Shown here: piece after piece, positions 1 through 5,837 of the stretch
Layout: each line of letters begins with the position of its first letter
Position numbering within the stretch: the stretch's first letter is position 1
Origin: a virus
Strand: one strand, 5' to 3'
Virus record (IMG/VR): IMGVR_UViG_3300028091_000005
Span: 19,532-83,531 of that record
DNA length: 64,000 nucleotides
The notes under the pieces: model-generated
Seen by the model: the letters and a program-made list of their open reading frames with translations, nothing else
The model's database searches: none
What the model was told of the DNA's origin: nothing
Position numbers and translations under genes: made by a program

Positions 1-1
1 A

Positions 2-49
2 GTACAAAGAGCTGCTAGTGTTGGTCTCTATATAGACAGATACATATAA
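2..49 (+). CDS. C-terminal end of an upstream gene (partial)
   Basis: The second reading frame is open from the window edge to TAA at 47-49 and encodes 15 residues ending in GLYIDRYI. This looks like the tail of a gene that begins before the window, since the next gene on this strand is far away. It is too short to identify. It could be chance reading through non-coding sequence. Confidence 0.3.
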   Translation, partial: VQRAASVGLYIDRYI

Positions 50-221
50 TATTATCGCGTGTGAGGAAGTCGCCTTTACTGACGGCGTACAGTAGGATAA
101 ATTGTCAGTAGTCTACAGACCCCGTCTTAGCAGTCTCGGACGATAAACGAGACTGCATATTGAAGCACATTGCGATGCCGTTCCGCGGCGGCGACCACAA
201 CGAGAGTAGTGTGTTTCAATA
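50..221. ncRNA. Non-coding, highly structured stretch; candidate structured RNA
   Basis: No gene is visible in these 170 bases, but several strong inverted repeats are. Bases 131-138 pair with 148-155 (8 bp perfect). Bases 159-169 pair with 210-220 (11 bp, one G-U) and enclose a GCCG/CGGC hairpin at 177-189. Bases 78-83 pair with 104-109, and CGCC/GGCG pairs at 71-74/84-87. The stretch is more GC-rich than its surroundings and sits between an upstream gene end and a convergent gene. It does not match a tRNA or the parts of tmRNA I can recognise. It could be a phage ncRNA or a bidirectional terminator region; the strand is not determined. Confidence 0.4.
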
Positions 222-758
222 TTAATACCAAAGATGGTAAGGTTCAGGTTTAAATCTCATTGAGAATATAGCTCTAAGTTTATCCTGGTTATTTTCCACA
301 CTGTGTGGTATATCTACTCTAACTAGATGTGGTGTGGTAAGAGCAAGGCCAGCTAATTTAATTTTATTCTCACCGTCCATTTTGGCAATATTGTTACCGT
401 AGGATTGATGACTACGATATTCCACAATATCTACATTATCCCACCAGATCATTTCCGACTGATCGCAGTTTAGTAGTGGTAAGTTAAGACTAAAAATTCT
501 GGAAACTTCCGAATTTCCGTCTACGTGGATGTATAACCCATCTCTAGGTGGAGTTACAAAAAATCTTCCTACATCTAGTACAAGATTGTTTGCGTTAAAA
601 AACTTTACTAGTTCTGGGCAATATTGTTCTATAAGATCGTGACTGGTAGCCTTGGTGTTTGTAGAATCGAAGTCTGTGATAGTCTTGTACATAAGATCTA
701 TCAGCTTAGGTTTAATAATTTGAAAGTCAGGAAGGTCTATGGCTTTGTAGGGAAGCAT
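222..758 (-). CDS. Putative 2-oxoglutarate/Fe(II)-dependent oxygenase-like protein
   Basis: The 178-residue protein has the layout of a compact double-stranded beta-helix oxygenase. An HxD pair (H78, D80, in YIHVDG) is followed by strand-like segments, a distal histidine (H152, in DIPHSVEN) and arginines R162 and R168 in RAIFSMRF that could bind the 2-oxoglutarate carboxylate. In this superfamily the HxD...H triad holds Fe(II) and the enzyme hydroxylates proteins or small molecules. The substrate is unknown. It reads opposite to most genes here, and a TATAAATA late-promoter box lies 5 nt before its ATG. The gene at 2005-2637 has a similar motif layout. The family call rests on motifs only. 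Confidence 0.5.
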   Translation of the reverse strand: MLPYKAIDLPDFQIIKPKLIDLMYKTITDFDSTNTKATSHDLIEQYCPELVKFFNANNLVLDVGRFFVTPPRDGLYIHVDGNSEVSRIFSLNLPLLNCDQSEMIWWDNVDIVEYRSHQSYGNNIAKMDGENKIKLAGLALTTPHLVRVDIPHSVENNQDKLRAIFSMRFKPEPYHLWY

Positions 759-763
759 AAAAA

Positions 764-771
764 TATTTATA
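764..771 (-). promoter_or_regulatory. T4-type late promoter box TATAAATA, minus strand
   Basis: The exact T4 late -10 consensus TATAAATA reads on the minus strand and ends 5 nt before the ATG at 758. Transcription starting the usual 6-7 nt downstream would begin at or inside the start codon, which predicts a leaderless or nearly leaderless mRNA. Confidence 0.6.
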
Positions 772-796
772 GTGAGTTGTTATAGTAAAAGAAAAT

Positions 797-872
797 GGGG
801 GTGTAGCTCAGCTGGGAGAGCAGGACCTTTGCAAGGTCAAGGTAGCGGGTTCGAGTCCTGTCACCTCCACCA
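797..872 (+). tRNA. tRNA-Ala (UGC)
   Basis: The full cloverleaf is present: acceptor stem 797-803 with 862-868 (one G-U), D arm 806-821, anticodon arm 823-839 with loop TTTGCAA and anticodon TGC, T arm containing GGTTCGAGTCC, discriminator A869 and an encoded CCA at 870-872. One pair at the top of the anticodon stem (G823/A839) is mismatched. It precedes the phosphatase gene at 889. Confidence 0.95.
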
Positions 873-888
873 TTTTAAGGAGTGTATT

Positions 889-1284
889 ATGTGGATAGAA
901 AATGTAGCCGCCATTGATGTCAAAAACGGGCATCATTTCGATGCTGGCCCCAATAGTATGTTGATACAAATAGCCGATCCTGCAGGCTGGTTTCCTACCC
1001 CCAAACACTCTTTTAAAGAAGTCCATAGGTTTGAATTTCTAGATGCCGACGATCAAGATGGCTTCCCTGAAGAAACCAAGATATCTAGAACACAGGCACA
1101 GGATATCACTTTGTTACTTAAACGTGCAGTGTCTGACAGAATGAATGTAGTAGTACATTGCACAGCAGGTCTCTGTCGTAGTGGTGCAGTTTGTGAAGTA
1201 GGTATTGTTCTAGGACTAGCTGATACTGGAAAGTTTAGACTACCCAATGTGCGTGTCAAAAAGTTTTTGTTGGATGCCATTTAA
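889..1284 (+). CDS. Cys-based protein tyrosine/dual-specificity phosphatase-like protein
   Basis: The 131-residue protein carries the phosphatase loop signature HCx5R: H90, C91 and R97 within VVVHCTAGLCRSG. Cysteine would be the nucleophile and the arginine the phosphate-binding residue. The length fits a minimal DSP/PTP domain. Longer upstream reading runs through the tRNA-Ala, so the start is set at ATG 889, which has an AAGGAG ribosome site 5-10 nt upstream. The 3' end overlaps the convergent gene at 1240 by 45 bp. Substrate and role are unknown. It could act on host phosphoproteins or on RNA or nucleotide phosphates. Confidence 0.65.
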   Translation: MWIENVAAIDVKNGHHFDAGPNSMLIQIADPAGWFPTPKHSFKEVHRFEFLDADDQDGFPEETKISRTQAQDITLLLKRAVSDRMNVVVHCTAGLCRSGAVCEVGIVLGLADTGKFRLPNVRVKKFLLDAI

Positions 1285-1959
1285 CCGTAGCCAATCCTCA
1301 TAAAACTTTATACTAGTATTGGTAAAGGGAAATCCTAAAGTTTCTAGCCAGTTGTTAAATTTTTGCGGGTTAATAAGGTCTAAATAATCTATAGTATAGT
1401 CTGAATCTAAATTAAAACAAGCAGGCAATAATTCTTGTTCATCAAAACTTTTAAGATAGTATTGTTTAAGTTCTTCTAGAGTTAGATTTTCTAGATTAAA
1501 TTTATCCTGTGGTGTTATTTCTATACCTGAAGTCTTTAAAAGATGTATGTGATGATCCACAAGGTGTTCTAATAAAGCGGGATAACTTCCTTGTGTGTAG
1601 GTTACTGCCAGAGTACAACATCTATCCTGGTACTTTGCTACTATAAAGTTATACTGTTCTAGAGAATTAGTTCCAAACATAAGATGTTTACCCTGCTTAA
1701 ATGCAGTATTAATTATACTATCTAGATAATCTTGACTAGATTGCCAGTCAACATTACGGAAGTTTCTGTAATTGCCTTCAATTCTTGGTAAAAAGTTTGT
1801 AACGATTTCTCCCAGGGCACGTATTTTTAAAAATTTGTCCTCTAGAATATAATCACATATATTATAAAATTGATCCGGTGCATTTTTAATAATTTGAGCT
1901 CCAGCTATTTCAAACATATTAAGTCTTTGTGTTTTGAATAGATAGATAAAATTTGACAT
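1240..1959 (-). CDS. Conserved-looking hypothetical protein, 239 aa
   Basis: I do not recognise this protein. It is rich in aromatic, Asn and Leu residues with no membrane segment, signal peptide or obvious catalytic motif. Its style (acidic helices, many Phe/Tyr) resembles the other minus-strand genes at 222 and 20231, which may be one late-expressed group. It ends in TAG and overlaps the convergent phosphatase gene by 45 bp. A TATAAATA box on the minus strand at 1981-1988 lies 21 nt before its ATG. Confidence 0.75.
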   Translation of the reverse strand: MSNFIYLFKTQRLNMFEIAGAQIIKNAPDQFYNICDYILEDKFLKIRALGEIVTNFLPRIEGNYRNFRNVDWQSSQDYLDSIINTAFKQGKHLMFGTNSLEQYNFIVAKYQDRCCTLAVTYTQGSYPALLEHLVDHHIHLLKTSGIEITPQDKFNLENLTLEELKQYYLKSFDEQELLPACFNLDSDYTIDYLDLINPQKFNNWLETLGFPFTNTSIKFYEDWLRLNGIQQKLFDTHIG

Positions 1960-1980
1960 CTTGATAGTTTAATAGTAAAA

Positions 1981-1988
1981 TATTTATA
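1981..1988 (-). promoter_or_regulatory. T4-type late promoter box TATAAATA, minus strand
   Basis: This is an exact late -10 box on the minus strand, 21 nt upstream of the ATG at 1959, leaving a leader of about 14 nt. It lies in the divergent gap shared with the + strand gene at 2005. Confidence 0.55.
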
Positions 1989-2004
1989 ATAAGAGACTTG
2001 TATA

Positions 2005-2637
2005 ATGAACAAAATACCAATCTGGCTGCATCAGCCCGCGAATATAGATCCTAATGCGTTAGCTGATATAAAACTAGAAATTTTAAATCTGTTCAATGAA
2101 ACTAAGACAAGTAGGTTATTCAGCGAAAAAACAATGGGATACAGTACTAAAGATCTCTACAGTAAAGTAGAGCTACTGAAAAAATTGCCAAGTTTGACGA
2201 GAGAATTGAATAGGTTAAAAATTTTAAAATACTTTGACGTGCTGTGTTTATTCTGGCTGAGACCAGAATATTCCGAATTACCAATACATATAGACGATCC
2301 TGAATTTAATGTTAATGTAGCTCTTAATATACCCGTGCAAGGTTGCACAGGCAGTTACACAGTGTGGTACGATGCTGAAATAGATTTTAATGCTAAAATA
2401 CCCGACTATGCCACTGATGGTATCTATGATCCTGGCGGCAGAACAATCACAGGTACTGCAAAAGAAATAGCTAGAATTGACAGCGGAGTGCCCAGCTGGG
2501 TAAATATTGCTGTACCACACAGAGGTATGTATATAAGTGGTCAGGAAAGAATAAACGCTAGTTTAAGATTTACTTCTGAAATATATGATATTTTAGACAG
2601 TGAGTTTTTTAACCAGCAATTAGTTATGCGGGCGTAG
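2005..2637 (+). CDS. Putative 2-oxoglutarate/Fe(II) oxygenase-like protein
   Basis: The 210-residue protein shows HxD at H95/D97 (LPIHIDD), a distal histidine H172 (AVPHRG) and R188 (NASLRF), the arrangement expected for the Fe(II)-binding triad plus the co-substrate arginine of the double-stranded beta-helix oxygenases. The N-terminal 80 residues are helical and unassigned. Its overall plan parallels the gene at 222-758, so the two may be distant paralogues. The amber stop codon at 2635-2637 lies inside the following tRNA-Gly gene, so mRNA and tRNA overlap by 10 bases. Confidence 0.45.
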   Translation: MNKIPIWLHQPANIDPNALADIKLEILNLFNETKTSRLFSEKTMGYSTKDLYSKVELLKKLPSLTRELNRLKILKYFDVLCLFWLRPEYSELPIHIDDPEFNVNVALNIPVQGCTGSYTVWYDAEIDFNAKIPDYATDGIYDPGGRTITGTAKEIARIDSGVPSWVNIAVPHRGMYISGQERINASLRFTSEIYDILDSEFFNQQLVMRA

Positions 2638-2703
2638 CTCAGTTGGTAGAGCACTTGCCTTCCAAGCAAGACGTCGAGAGTTCGAACCTCTTCGCCCGCT
2701 CCA
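2628..2703 (+). tRNA. tRNA-Gly (UCC)
   Basis: The acceptor stem GCGGGCG (2628-2634) pairs with CGCCCGC (2693-2699). The anticodon stem CTTGC/GCAAG holds loop CTTCCAA with anticodon TCC. The T arm contains GTTCGAA, the discriminator is T2700 and CCA is encoded. The first 10 bases are also the end of the upstream coding gene. Confidence 0.95.
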
Positions 2704-2722
2704 AGTTTCAAGGAGATAGTAA

Positions 2723-2905
2723 ATGAAACCTATTACATTTATTGTAGAACGTAGTAAAGAACGTGTGATATGTGAGAACACTCGCGATGTTCGTGTGATA
2801 GATGGCGTAGAATATCTCACTGTTCACAAAGAAAACAATCCTAGACCTTTCCTAATGCGGCGTGACAGTCTTAAAAAACTTGAACGCAAGTCAATCAATT
2901 TTTAA
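2723..2905 (+). CDS. Small hypothetical protein, 60 aa
   Basis: The predicted product is a 60-residue basic protein with alternating beta-like segments (ITFIVERSKERV) and no recognisable motif. An AAGGAG site lies 7 nt before the ATG. It sits directly after the tRNA-Gly and is probably cotranscribed with it. I cannot assign a function. Confidence 0.65.
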   Translation: MKPITFIVERSKERVICENTRDVRVIDGVEYLTVHKENNPRPFLMRRDSLKKLERKSINF

Positions 2906-2961
2906 TCAATGTTGCTAATATTGTAACTTTTTTATTGTTAAAAAAGCAACAAAAATTCTGG

Positions 2962-2990
2962 TTGACATTATCCCCCAAATAGGTTATAAT
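2962..2990 (+). promoter_or_regulatory. Strong sigma-70 promoter (TTGACA-17-TATAAT)
   Basis: Perfect -35 TTGACA (2962-2967) and -10 TATAAT (2985-2990) are separated by 17 bp. The bases just upstream (AGCAACAAAAA...TGG) recur at the promoter at 45086, so this looks like a phage-specific early promoter module. It drives the small-gene operon starting at 3021. Confidence 0.85.
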
Positions 2991-3020
2991 AGCGGTATAG
3001 TAATTAACAAGGAGCGGGCG

Positions 3021-3302
3021 ATGGAAATCTTCGCATATATCGGAATGGTAGCAGTGGGTATGGGAATATTTGGTATTGCCTGCGTGTTATATAGTTTGAT
3101 CCGCGCCCTGTTTCTAGCACACGATTTTATTATGTGGCAGTATGCTATGAGCAAAGAGAGCAATCCTGACCTTAAGTTTGAATTTAAACTGTACTTCCGT
3201 GGCATTGCCAAGAACTGGATTGATATGATAGGATACACATCTGACAGCTTTACCTGCCGCATTGGGTCTAGCGAGTGGTCAGGTTGGAGATCCTGGCGAT
3301 AA
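3021..3302 (+). CDS. Small membrane-anchored hypothetical protein, 93 aa
   Basis: Residues about 5-32 form a hydrophobic segment rich in Gly, Ile and Val, followed by a charged C-terminal half containing a short amphipathic region and a Trp-rich end. It probably sits in the inner membrane with one crossing. An AAGGAG site precedes the ATG and the gene is first after a strong early promoter. Its TAA overlaps the next ATG. The function is unknown; a host-takeover role is only inferred from promoter and position. Confidence 0.75.
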   Translation: MEIFAYIGMVAVGMGIFGIACVLYSLIRALFLAHDFIMWQYAMSKESNPDLKFEFKLYFRGIAKNWIDMIGYTSDSFTCRIGSSEWSGWRSWR

Positions 3303-3469
3303 TGTGGATCTTACTTAATATTTTACTAATTGCTGGACAGCCCGACATCACAGTAGTTGCCAAAACTACCACAATGACGGAATGCATTAACCTACTGAAA
3401 CAGCAGCCCAGAAACTCTGGCCATTATTGTGTCTATGCAAAGACAGGTGACAAAACAAATGAGAAGTAA
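3302..3469 (+). CDS. Small hypothetical protein with N-terminal hydrophobic segment, 55 aa
   Basis: The start is chosen at the ATG that overlaps the TAA of the preceding gene. The first 12 residues (MWILLNILLIAG) are hydrophobic, like a signal or anchor sequence. The remainder has two cysteines about 20 residues apart that could form a disulphide if exported. It is translationally coupled to its neighbours and its 3' end overlaps the next gene by 11 bases. Function unknown. Confidence 0.6.
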   Translation: MWILLNILLIAGQPDITVVAKTTTMTECINLLKQQPRNSGHYCVYAKTGDKTNEK

Positions 3470-3737
3470 ATTTTCAATATACGACATTGATAGAGACCGT
3501 AAAATTATTTTTATTGAAGATGACAACGGCCCTGTCTCAGTTACAAATGATGCAGAAAATGTTCTTCGATCTGTGCGCAATGCAACAGGAGATAGCTATC
3601 GTGTAGTGTATAAAGACAGCACGGGTGAGTGGTGGGAAATTGTTGAGAATCGCACCACTTGGATGGGCACAGGCATTGGATTCGAACCTTGGAATGGGTT
3701 AGCCTGGGACATACTAAACACCGAGGAGCCGCAATGA
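3459..3737 (+). CDS. Small hypothetical protein, 92 aa
   Basis: The start is ATG 3459, inside the end of the preceding gene, and the stop overlaps the next start as ATGA. The protein is acidic with strand-like segments and a Trp/Gly-rich C-terminal half (TTWMGTGIGFEPWNG). No family is recognised. It belongs to the early operon started at 2962. Confidence 0.7.
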   Translation: MRSKFSIYDIDRDRKIIFIEDDNGPVSVTNDAENVLRSVRNATGDSYRVVYKDSTGEWWEIVENRTTWMGTGIGFEPWNGLAWDILNTEEPQ

Positions 3738-3931
3738 ACAAATTTGAACAATGGATGCTAAAGCGTATTATCAGACAAGAAGTGCGCCAGGGAGGCCATC
3801 CCGAACGAATAGTTAAACTCTACGCAATGATACGTGAAGCCTGTGAGCAAGAGTTTTATGAAGACAATATACCAACATTAAATTATTCCCTCTGTGGATG
3901 GTTTGAAGATAGTTTAAGAAAATTAAAATAA
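3734..3931 (+). CDS. Small hypothetical helical protein, 65 aa
   Basis: This is a basic, mostly helical protein coupled by ATGA overlap to the preceding gene and followed 10 bases later by the metallophosphoesterase gene. No motif is recognised. Confidence 0.7.
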   Translation: MNKFEQWMLKRIIRQEVRQGGHPERIVKLYAMIREACEQEFYEDNIPTLNYSLCGWFEDSLRKLK

Positions 3932-3941
3932 GGAGAGCAAA

Positions 3942-4505
3942 ATGCCAGCAGTGTTTTTAGTAAGTGACACGCATTTTGGTCACGCTGGCGTTTGCCGCTT
4001 TATGCGGAACGATGGAGTAACCAAACTGCGTCCGTGGGACAACCCCGAGGAAATGGATGAGTTTATGGTCAAAGCCTGGAACGAACGAGTTAGGCCCAAC
4101 GACAAAGTCTATCATCTTGGTGACGTTGTTATTAACCGTCGAGCACTTGCTACACTTGCACGCCTAAACGGTGACAAAGTCTTGATACGTGGTAACCACG
4201 ATATCTTCCGTGATGACGAATATAGAAAGTACTTCCGTGAACTACGTGCGTACCACGTTATGAACGGAATGATACTGAGCCATATTCCCATCCACGAGGA
4301 AAGCCTGGGTCGTTTTGGTACCAACATACACGGTCATCTTCACGCAAACCGCGTAATGAAAGATGGTGTAGTTGATACTCGCTATCACTGTGTGTGCGTA
4401 GAACAAACAGACTTTCGTCCCATACTGTTTGAAGATGTCATCAAGCGTATCGAGGCTGAGGGTGGTTCAGTGGGTTTTAAAAATGGGAACGGTCCTATTA
4501 TGTAA
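3942..4505 (+). CDS. Calcineurin-like metallophosphoesterase
   Basis: All five signature blocks of the two-metal calcineurin-like phosphoesterases are present in order: DxH (D9, H11), GD (D61), GNHD (85-87), H114 and GHLH (131-134). The 187-residue size matches the small YfcE-like or phage subfamily. Members hydrolyse phosphomono- or diesters using Mn/Fe/Zn; here the substrate is unknown. An AAGGAG site precedes the ATG. It is the last gene of the 3-kb early operon before a late-type box at 4503. Confidence 0.9.
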   Translation: MPAVFLVSDTHFGHAGVCRFMRNDGVTKLRPWDNPEEMDEFMVKAWNERVRPNDKVYHLGDVVINRRALATLARLNGDKVLIRGNHDIFRDDEYRKYFRELRAYHVMNGMILSHIPIHEESLGRFGTNIHGHLHANRVMKDGVVDTRYHCVCVEQTDFRPILFEDVIKRIEAEGGSVGFKNGNGPIM

Positions 4506-4509
4506 ATAC
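4503..4509 (+). promoter_or_regulatory. Late-type box TAAATAC upstream of clpP-like gene
   Basis: TAAATAC overlaps the stop codon of the phosphoesterase gene and is followed by ACTAGG, 23 nt before the ClpP start. It matches the shortened late box seen at 28408, 33805 and 46918. Confidence 0.4.
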
Positions 4510-4532
4510 TAGGACTGTTTTCCAGGATTTTT

Positions 4533-5093
4533 ATGAAAAAAGACGAAAATTTTGATGCTAGGCAACGTATTGAATTAAAGTTACTGGAAAATTCCACACA
4601 TTATATCTACGGTGAAATTAACTCAGAAAACATAGCTGAAGCAATAAAATGGATTCTTTATGAAAATTTGCAAGCCAAAGAACAAAAAACACTGACGTTA
4701 TATATTAACAGTATAGGGGGAGATCTTTATGATGCCTTCGCTCTAATAGATGTTATGAAGAACAGCCCACATACTATCAGGACCGTGGGCATTGGGTCAG
4801 TGATGTCATCAGCATTTCTAATTTTTTCTGCAGGAACAAAGGGGGAACGCTGGGCCAGTGCCAATGCAAGTTTTATGAGTCATCAGTATTCTGACAATCT
4901 CAGTGGCAAGCATCACGATCTCAAGGCCACGATGAAAGACGGAGAACTTATGAATCAGCGTATGATTGATCTGCTTAAAACAGTCACCGGGCTACCCGCA
5001 AGCAAGGTTAAATCTAAATTATTACCACCCACGGATGTTTATCTGACTGCACAGGAGATCATTGACCTTGGTGTAGCGGATCATTTAATATAA
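4533..5093 (+). CDS. clpP: ClpP-like serine protease
   Basis: The 186-residue protein aligns by motif with ClpP. LYINSIGGD (57-64) is the substrate-binding strand. GIGSVMSSAF carries the nucleophile S92, FMSHQ carries H117, and LPPTDVYLTAQE carries the expected aspartate, so the catalytic triad looks intact. ClpP forms a tetradecameric chamber fed by ClpA/ClpX. No phage ClpA/X is visible here, so it would use host unfoldases or act alone, as in phage prohead proteases related to ClpP. A ClpS adaptor gene lies at 63749. It could alternatively be a head-maturation protease, although the setting next to tRNAs argues for a cytosolic role. Confidence 0.85.
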   Translation: MKKDENFDARQRIELKLLENSTHYIYGEINSENIAEAIKWILYENLQAKEQKTLTLYINSIGGDLYDAFALIDVMKNSPHTIRTVGIGSVMSSAFLIFSAGTKGERWASANASFMSHQYSDNLSGKHHDLKATMKDGELMNQRMIDLLKTVTGLPASKVKSKLLPPTDVYLTAQEIIDLGVADHLI

Positions 5094-5094
5094 T

Positions 5095-5170
5095 GCTGCT
5101 ATAGCTCTAGTGGTAGAGCGCCGCCTTGGTAAGGCGGAGGTCACTGGTTCGAATCCAGTTAGCAGCACCA
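5095..5170 (+). tRNA. tRNA-Thr (GGU)
   Basis: The acceptor stem GCTGCTA pairs with TAGCAGC. The anticodon stem CCGCC/GGCGG holds loop TTGGTAA with anticodon GGT. The T arm has GGTTCGAATCC, the discriminator is A5167 and CCA is encoded at 5168-5170. It begins one base after the ClpP stop codon. Confidence 0.95.
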
Positions 5171-5189
5171 AATAATTCAAGAGGCGTAA

Positions 5190-5663
5190 ATGGAAAGAAA
5201 ACTTGATATCGATGCAGTAAAAAAATTTATAGACCAACAAAGTGATAGTACCAAAATTTATATCGGTGCAGACAGTGCCAGATATAAAGTTGGTAATAAG
5301 TGGTATGCTGATTATACACTGGCTGTGGTAGTGCATATTGATGGTTGTCACGGTTGTAAGATTTTTGGTGAAGTACAGACAGAAGTTGATTATGATCACA
5401 AAGCCAGCCGTCCCAGTATGCGTCTTATGAACGAAGTCTACAAGGTGGCAGAACTCTATCAGAAGTTGGTAGACGTAATTGGTGATCGTGAGGTACAAAT
5501 ACATCTTGACATTAATCCTGATGAGCGCCATAATAGCAGCATTGTGATACAACAGGCTGTGGGTTATATTCGTGGTGTGTGCAATGTGATACCAATGGTG
5601 AAGCCTCGTGCCTTCGCTGCTAGTTATGCAGCAGATAGGTTAAAAGAAGTCCTAGCAGCCTAG
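5190..5663 (+). CDS. YkuK/DUF458-like RNase H-fold protein
   Basis: The 157-residue protein shows the DUF458 (YkuK) pattern: IYIGADSARYK near residues 23-33 with an acidic residue in the first strand, MRLMNEVYKVAELYQ in the central helix, IHLDINPDE in the fourth strand, and VKPRAFAASYAAD at the C-terminus. The family is predicted to adopt an RNase H fold, with unproven nuclease function. It lies between tRNA-Thr and the CUA tRNA, so processing of phage tRNA transcripts is possible but only inferred. It ends in TAG followed by AAA TAA. Confidence 0.7.
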   Translation: MERKLDIDAVKKFIDQQSDSTKIYIGADSARYKVGNKWYADYTLAVVVHIDGCHGCKIFGEVQTEVDYDHKASRPSMRLMNEVYKVAELYQKLVDVIGDREVQIHLDINPDERHNSSIVIQQAVGYIRGVCNVIPMVKPRAFAASYAADRLKEVLAA

Positions 5664-5669
5664 AAATAA

Positions 5670-5744
5670 ACTTCGGTGGCAGAATGGTTGATGCTCCCAT
5701 CTCTAAAATGGGCTAAATGGGTTCGAATCCCATCCGAAGTACCA
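5670..5744 (+). tRNA. Amber suppressor tRNA (anticodon CUA)
   Basis: The cloverleaf is near-perfect. Acceptor ACTTCGG (5670-5676) pairs with CCGAAGT (5734-5740). D stem GCA/TGC encloses a loop with GG. Anticodon stem CCCAT/ATGGG (5696-5700/5708-5712) is fully paired around the 7-base loop CTCTAAA, giving U33, anticodon CTA (5703-5705) and A37. The T arm ATGGG-TTCGAAT-CCCAT is perfect, the discriminator is A5741 and CCA is encoded. The variable loop is short (4 nt), so it is not a Leu, Ser or bacterial Tyr-type class II tRNA. The charged amino acid cannot be read from sequence alone. Confidence 0.93.
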
Positions 5745-5751
5745 TAATTTA

Positions 5752-5773
5752 ACCGCCCCTAGGGGCGGTTTTT
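5752..5773 (+). terminator. Strong Rho-independent terminator
   Basis: ACCGCCCC (5752-5759) pairs perfectly with GGGGCGGT (5762-5769) and is followed by a T run to 5773. It ends the tRNA-containing transcript. Confidence 0.9.
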
Positions 5774-5775
5774 CT

Positions 5776-5817
5776 TTGACTATTTTTTTAATAACCTGTA
5801 AACTAAACGTTAAATAC
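5776..5817 (+). promoter_or_regulatory. Promoter region of the nadE/sugar operon
   Basis: TTGACT (5776-5781) and TAAACT (5799-5804) are separated by 17 bp, a plausible sigma-70 site. A late-type TAAATAC box follows at 5811-5817. Together they lie just after the terminator and 21-60 bp before the NadE start, so the operon could be read both early and late. Confidence 0.55.
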
Positions 5818-5837
5818 ACTATATTTTCAACTACCCT

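Noticed and set aside
772-888. An N-terminal extension of the phosphatase frame upstream of 889
   Set aside because: The extension would translate the whole tRNA-Ala gene; ATG 889 has a good ribosome site.
4533-5093. Calling the ClpP-like gene a T4 gp21-type prohead protease
   Set aside because: Its motifs follow ClpP (Ser/His/Asp) and it is not next to capsid genes; the alternative is noted but not preferred.
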